From Bacteroidales bacterium (GTDB lineage Bacteria > Bacteroidota > Bacteroidia > Bacteroidales > UBA932), in NCBI GenBank assembly GCA_017399905.1, contig JAFQAR010000048.1, positions 1-64,000 on the forward strand: a DNA stretch of 64,000 nucleotides, read 5' to 3'. A program made the translations under genes and the position numbers. This document shows, in pieces, positions 59,549-64,000 of the stretch; within the stretch, counting starts at the first letter, position 1; each line of letters opens with the position of its first letter. The notes beneath the pieces are model-generated. The model was not told the DNA's origin and searched no databases. It saw only the letters and a program-made list of their open reading frames with translations.

Positions 59549-61054
59549 ATGGCGAAGTTCAAGGTACCTAATACATATGTGATCATCTTTTCCGTGATCC
59601 TCATTGCTGCCGTCAGCACATGGATCATCCCTGATGGCAATCCCCAGACCTGGCAAGTTTTTTCTGCCCTTTACGAAGGATTCAGCCAGCAGGCAGGAAT
59701 AATTGCTTTTGTGCTTATTATCGGTGGAGCCTTCTGGATAATCAACAGTACCAAAGCTGTAGACGAAGGAGTAAGGCACTTCATATCAGCAGTCGGTTCT
59801 CTTGAAAGATACGCTCTTGTCCGTAAGGTCGGCGCCGGCAATATCGTCATTACCCTCATCATGCTCCTGTTCGGTCTTTTCGGAGCTGTTTTCGGCATGA
59901 GCGAGGAGACGATTGCCTTTGTCGCAGTCGTGATACCTTTGGCAAAGTTTCTCGGTTATGATGAAATCGTAGGCGTATGCATGGTCTATGTGGCTGCTCA
60001 TGTCGGTTTTGCCGGTGCGATGCTTAATCCGTTCACAATCGGAATCGCTCAGGATATGTCAGGCCTTCCCTTGTTCTCCGGCATAGAGTACAGGACCCTA
60101 TGCTGGGTCATTCTTATGGCACTTGCCATATGTTTCGTCCTAATATATGCCTCACGCATAAGAAAACCGGTATCTTATAAGGAAGAACTGAAGCCTGATC
60201 ATGCAGTGACCTCAGAGGATGCAAGTCATATCTCCTCACGCAATGCGTGGATCAGCTATTTTCTTCTTCTTGCTGCCGGAACCGCTTTTTCTGTCCTTTA
60301 TTCCAACGGCTGCATGGTCAAGCTGGGACAATCTGAACATCATGCTCCATGGCTCCTGTGGACTGCAACAGCCCTTTTTGCCATGATTTCACCTTTGGCT
60401 CTGCGCAAGTCCGTGAGGATGTATATTCTGGGACTTCTTATGTTCACCATTCTCTTTATGGTCATTGGAGTCATGGGTTACGGATGGTATCTTCCGGAAA
60501 TCTGCGCTCTGTTCATTGCATTGTCCCTTGCGGCCGGTTTTGCAGCCGGTTATTCTGCAGACCGTATTTCTTCGGAATTTCTGGCAGGAGCAAAGGACAT
60601 ATTTTCAGCTGCTCTTGTGATCGGTTTTGCTGCGGGAATAATAGTAATCCTTAAGGATGGAGAAGTGATAGATACCATGCTGGAATCGATGGCTTCCGCA
60701 CTTGAAGAGTCGGGCAGGGTAGGGGCCTTGGCGTCCATGTATGGAATACAGACTTTCATCAATATCTTCATCCCGTCAGCCTCGGCCAAGGCGGCAGTCA
60801 CTATGCCTATCATGGCTCCATTCTCTGATATGATCGGAGTGTCGAGGCAGGCTACTGTACTGGCATTCCAGTTCGGTGACGGTTTCACGAATATGATAAC
60901 ACCTTGTTCCGGCGTACTCATGGCTGTGCTTTCCGTAGCCAGGATCCCTTATGAGAAATGGTTCAGGTGGGTGTGGAAATTCATCCTTCTGCTTGTCCTT
61001 ACCGGATTCCTTCTCCTGCTTCCTACCCTGTTCATTGAACTCCCGGGTTTCTGA
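59549..61054 (+). CDS. YfcC/DcuC-type transporter
   Basis: A 501-residue protein with about twelve membrane segments and the YfcC pattern (KFKVPNTYVIIFSVILIAAVSTWIIP, GMSEETIAFVAVVIPLAKFLGYD, AGAMLNPFTIGIAQ, FIPSASAKAAVTMPIMAPFSDMIGVSRQ, QFGDGFTNMITPCSG). It probably carries arginine, ornithine or C4-dicarboxylates. The start at 59549 avoids an implausible N-terminus from 59519. Confidence 0.88.
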   Translation: MAKFKVPNTYVIIFSVILIAAVSTWIIPDGNPQTWQVFSALYEGFSQQAGIIAFVLIIGGAFWIINSTKAVDEGVRHFISAVGSLERYALVRKVGAGNIVITLIMLLFGLFGAVFGMSEETIAFVAVVIPLAKFLGYDEIVGVCMVYVAAHVGFAGAMLNPFTIGIAQDMSGLPLFSGIEYRTLCWVILMALAICFVLIYASRIRKPVSYKEELKPDHAVTSEDASHISSRNAWISYFLLLAAGTAFSVLYSNGCMVKLGQSEHHAPWLLWTATALFAMISPLALRKSVRMYILGLLMFTILFMVIGVMGYGWYLPEICALFIALSLAAGFAAGYSADRISSEFLAGAKDIFSAALVIGFAAGIIVILKDGEVIDTMLESMASALEESGRVGALASMYGIQTFINIFIPSASAKAAVTMPIMAPFSDMIGVSRQATVLAFQFGDGFTNMITPCSGVLMAVLSVARIPYEKWFRWVWKFILLLVLTGFLLLLPTLFIELPGF

Positions 61055-61074
61055 TGACAGCATGAACAAATGAA

Positions 61075-61102
61075 AGACCGCTACCTTCACAGGCGGCGGT
61101 CT
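61075..61102 (+). terminator. Weak terminator after the YfcC gene
   Basis: AGACCGC and GCGGTCT form a 7-bp stem with a 14-nt loop, followed by a T-poor GTTCTGTACTTT tail. Confidence 0.4.
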
Positions 61103-61181
61103 GTTCTGTACTTTAACTTGATTCAGGTTTTAACTGTTGTTATGTCTGCAAAGGTAGGTTCTTGATCATAACCAATCAATT

Positions 61182-61292
61182 AATTGTGATATCTGGGGTG
61201 AAATTGTGATTTTTGGGCCATTTTTGTGACTAAAATCAATTATTTGGGATTAAAATTATTTATTCTTAATTTTGTCACACTTATTTTGTGAC
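61182..61292 (+). promoter_or_regulatory. Phased TTGTGA repeats upstream of the LytTR gene
   Basis: AATTGTGAT (61182), AATTGTGAT (61202), TTTTGTGAC (61222) and ATTTGGGAT (61242) start exactly 20 bp apart. TTTTGTCAC (61270) and TTTTGTGAC (61284) follow. The last overlaps a weak -7-like TTATTTTG 12 nt before the ATG. LytTR proteins are known to bind pairs of direct repeats about two helical turns apart, so autoregulation is likely. The 249-nt gap 61055-61303 holds nothing else except the weak terminator. Confidence 0.6.
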
Positions 61293-61303
61293 ATATTTTA
61301 ACA

Positions 61304-62095
61304 ATGATCGCTACCATCTACAGGAGGTTCATACCTCAGCTTCTGCACATCATCATATTGCCGATATCATTTTTCGTCTTTATGCTGATCTATACTCCGT
61401 CCGGTATCATGGAGTTTCTCGGTCATGAATGGTTCGGGGTGCATCTGACCATAATGTCTTCAATAATCCTCCTCTCCGTCTGTGTGTCCAGGATTCTCTA
61501 TTATTTCATTCCGATGCGTCTGAACTATACATTATATGTGTTCTGGTGTTTCGGGGAAATAATTTTTTCGTCTTTCTTTGTCGCCTTGTATCTTTGGCTT
61601 GTTCTTGACAAGCCGATGCCGTATTTCGATATGCTCACGACATCCTTCAAATACCTGTTCCTTACACTTACCATCTCTTATGCGATCCTGACTTTGTCAA
61701 TTCGGGTTTATGATTACCACAACCGTATTTCCGAGAATATGGATACGGCTGTACGCAGGATGCGCTTCTATGACAATCAGCATAATCTCAAGCTTGTACT
61801 TTTCCCGACCGCAATACTCTATATCCAGGCTGAGGAGAATTATGTGAACATCAATTATATCGAGAATGACAGGGTGAAGGAGTTCGTCTTGAGGAGCTCG
61901 ATGAAAGCCCTGGATGAGATCTGCCAGGATCACGGGCTTGTAAGATGCCACAGGTCATTCTACATCAATCCCGCCCGTATCAAGGTTTTACGCAAGGATA
62001 AGGACGGGATAATGTATGCTGAACTTGATGCTGATGATGTAAGGACTATACCGGTATCTAAAACTTATTACAGGATCTTGTCTGATGTGCTCTGA
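61304..62095 (+). CDS. Membrane-bound LytTR transcriptional regulator
   Basis: A 263-residue protein with four membrane segments (about residues 11-130) joined directly to a C-terminal LytTR DNA-binding domain (about 160-263: YIQAEENYVNINYIEND, LRSSMKALDEI, LVRCHRSFYINPARIKVLRKDKDG). It has no receiver domain. Such one-component regulators sense the membrane or a small molecule. The repeats just upstream suggest it binds its own promoter. Its target genes elsewhere are unknown. Confidence 0.87.
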   Translation: MIATIYRRFIPQLLHIIILPISFFVFMLIYTPSGIMEFLGHEWFGVHLTIMSSIILLSVCVSRILYYFIPMRLNYTLYVFWCFGEIIFSSFFVALYLWLVLDKPMPYFDMLTTSFKYLFLTLTISYAILTLSIRVYDYHNRISENMDTAVRRMRFYDNQHNLKLVLFPTAILYIQAEENYVNINYIENDRVKEFVLRSSMKALDEICQDHGLVRCHRSFYINPARIKVLRKDKDGIMYAELDADDVRTIPVSKTYYRILSDVL

Positions 62096-62101
62096 TGTCC
62101 A

Positions 62102-62713
62102 TCAGAACAGTCCGTACAGCTGTGCGTCGATTTTGTCTGTTATCGCGGCAAAGTCTTCAGGACAGTGCTCGAAATCAAGGTTATCCGCTTCGATGACGAG
62201 TACCTTGCCTTTGTAATCGGCAATCCATTCGTCATATCTGTCATTGAGATTGCTGAGATATTCGATGCTTATGCTTTTTTCATATTCCCTTCCTCTTTTC
62301 TGTATCTGAGAAACGAGTGTCGGTACTGACGATTTCAGGTATATGAGAAGATCCGGCTCCCTGACCATCGACATCATCAGGTTAAACAGCTGCATGTAGG
62401 TGTCGAAATCACGTTCGGAAAGATTGCCCATAGCCTTGTTGTTGGCTACAAAGATATGGACACCTTCCATTATCGTCCTGTCCTGGATGATGACATCCTC
62501 TGAACGTGAAATATCCAGCAGGTCCTGAAATCTCTGGGCAAGAAAGTAGGTCTCGAGGTTATATGACCATCTCTGTATGTCCTTGTAATAATCTTCCAGA
62601 TAAGGGTTGTAAGTCACAGCCTCATATTTCGGTGTCCAGCCGTAATGATCGGCCAACATTCTTGTAAGAGTTGTCTTTCCGCAACCGATGTTTCCTGCTA
62701 TTCCTATATGCAT
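62102..62713 (-). CDS. Deoxynucleoside kinase (dGK/dAK family)
   Basis: A 203-residue kinase. P-loop GIAGNIGCGKTTLT (residues 3-16), DRTIMEGVHIF (the DRS-type motif and catalytic Glu region), and a lid Arg-rich QKRGREYE. It phosphorylates purine deoxynucleosides for salvage. The start at 62713 is chosen (MHIGIAGNIG). It lies 10 nt after the gdhA stop on the same strand. Confidence 0.9.
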   Translation of the reverse strand: MHIGIAGNIGCGKTTLTRMLADHYGWTPKYEAVTYNPYLEDYYKDIQRWSYNLETYFLAQRFQDLLDISRSEDVIIQDRTIMEGVHIFVANNKAMGNLSERDFDTYMQLFNLMMSMVREPDLLIYLKSSVPTLVSQIQKRGREYEKSISIEYLSNLNDRYDEWIADYKGKVLVIEADNLDFEHCPEDFAAITDKIDAQLYGLF

Positions 62714-62723
62714 AATGTAATTT

Positions 62724-64000
<1,277 letters not shown>

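Noticed and set aside
61149..61156. Minus-strand promoter TACCTTTG with CAGA
   Set aside because: It matches the extended motif but would only read back into the YfcC gene; with no product visible, chance or a minor antisense RNA cannot be told apart.

Overview
The window reads as a chromosomal segment of a Bacteroidales bacterium, most likely a gut or rumen commensal. Signs are the Bacteroidetes-type promoters (TTTG, about 19 nt, TAnnTTTG), the near absence of Shine-Dalgarno sites, family-restricted genes (DUF4301, DUF4491, DUF4252, DUF721 next to recF, a TonB-dependent receptor with a CarboxypepD_reg domain, a GH84 hexosaminidase, a choloylglycine-hydrolase-family enzyme), and a glycine cleavage system with split P protein. 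The genus cannot be fixed by eye. No rRNA, tRNA, CRISPR array or prophage was seen.

Layout. 1-2.6 kb is an accessory patch: the 3' end of a BACON-type surface protein, a truncated KilA-N gene with a perfect 21-bp inverted repeat over its start codon, an Rpn-type PD-(D/E)XK nuclease, and several dispersed hairpin repeats. 2.6-8.9 kb is housekeeping: TPR protein and YebC on the minus strand, recF, DUF721/DciA-like protein, PdxB and DUF4301 on the plus strand, and a YbjN-like protein on the minus strand. 9.0-15.8 kb is a glycine cleavage operon (lipoate ligase, gcvT, gcvH, gcvPA, gcvPB, lpd), interrupted between gcvPB and lpd by a 357-bp element made of a GIY-YIG nuclease ORF between terminal inverted repeats. 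15.8-20.6 kb has an AraC regulator divergent from a membrane-lipid-like cluster (acyltransferase, CDP-alcohol phosphatidyltransferase, GtrA, MenA-like membrane protein, SDR).

20.6-38.6 kb is a mixed set: an exported nitroreductase lipoprotein, DUF4491, methyltransferase, acyltransferase, phosphoesterase, DUF4252 plus TonB receptor, the ion transporters TrkH, NhaA and YeiH, TrmO, an FNT channel-like protein, GH84, trpS and a TetR regulator. 39.1-45.0 kb is a small polysaccharide cluster (flippase, FrhB-like ferredoxin protein, pyruvyltransferase, GT2, convergent GT4). 45.1-54.8 kb holds RluA, HsdR_N, CCA-adding enzyme, XerC/D, HPF, HolA, a NatAB-type ABC exporter, a two-gene 5'-nucleotidase and MntP. 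54.7-64 kb has a THUMP-like methyltransferase, phosphohexomutase, DUF4332, a bile-salt-hydrolase-family enzyme, a YfcC transporter, a membrane LytTR regulator preceded by 20-bp phased repeats, a deoxynucleoside kinase and the start-truncated gdhA.

The features most worth following up are the GIY-YIG inverted-repeat element, the 8-cysteine insertion in GcvPB, the helically phased repeats before the LytTR gene, the KilA-N inverted repeat, and the MenA-like protein that lacks the usual Asp motifs. I did not find an unmistakable new multi-gene system; the GIY-YIG element is the nearest candidate.
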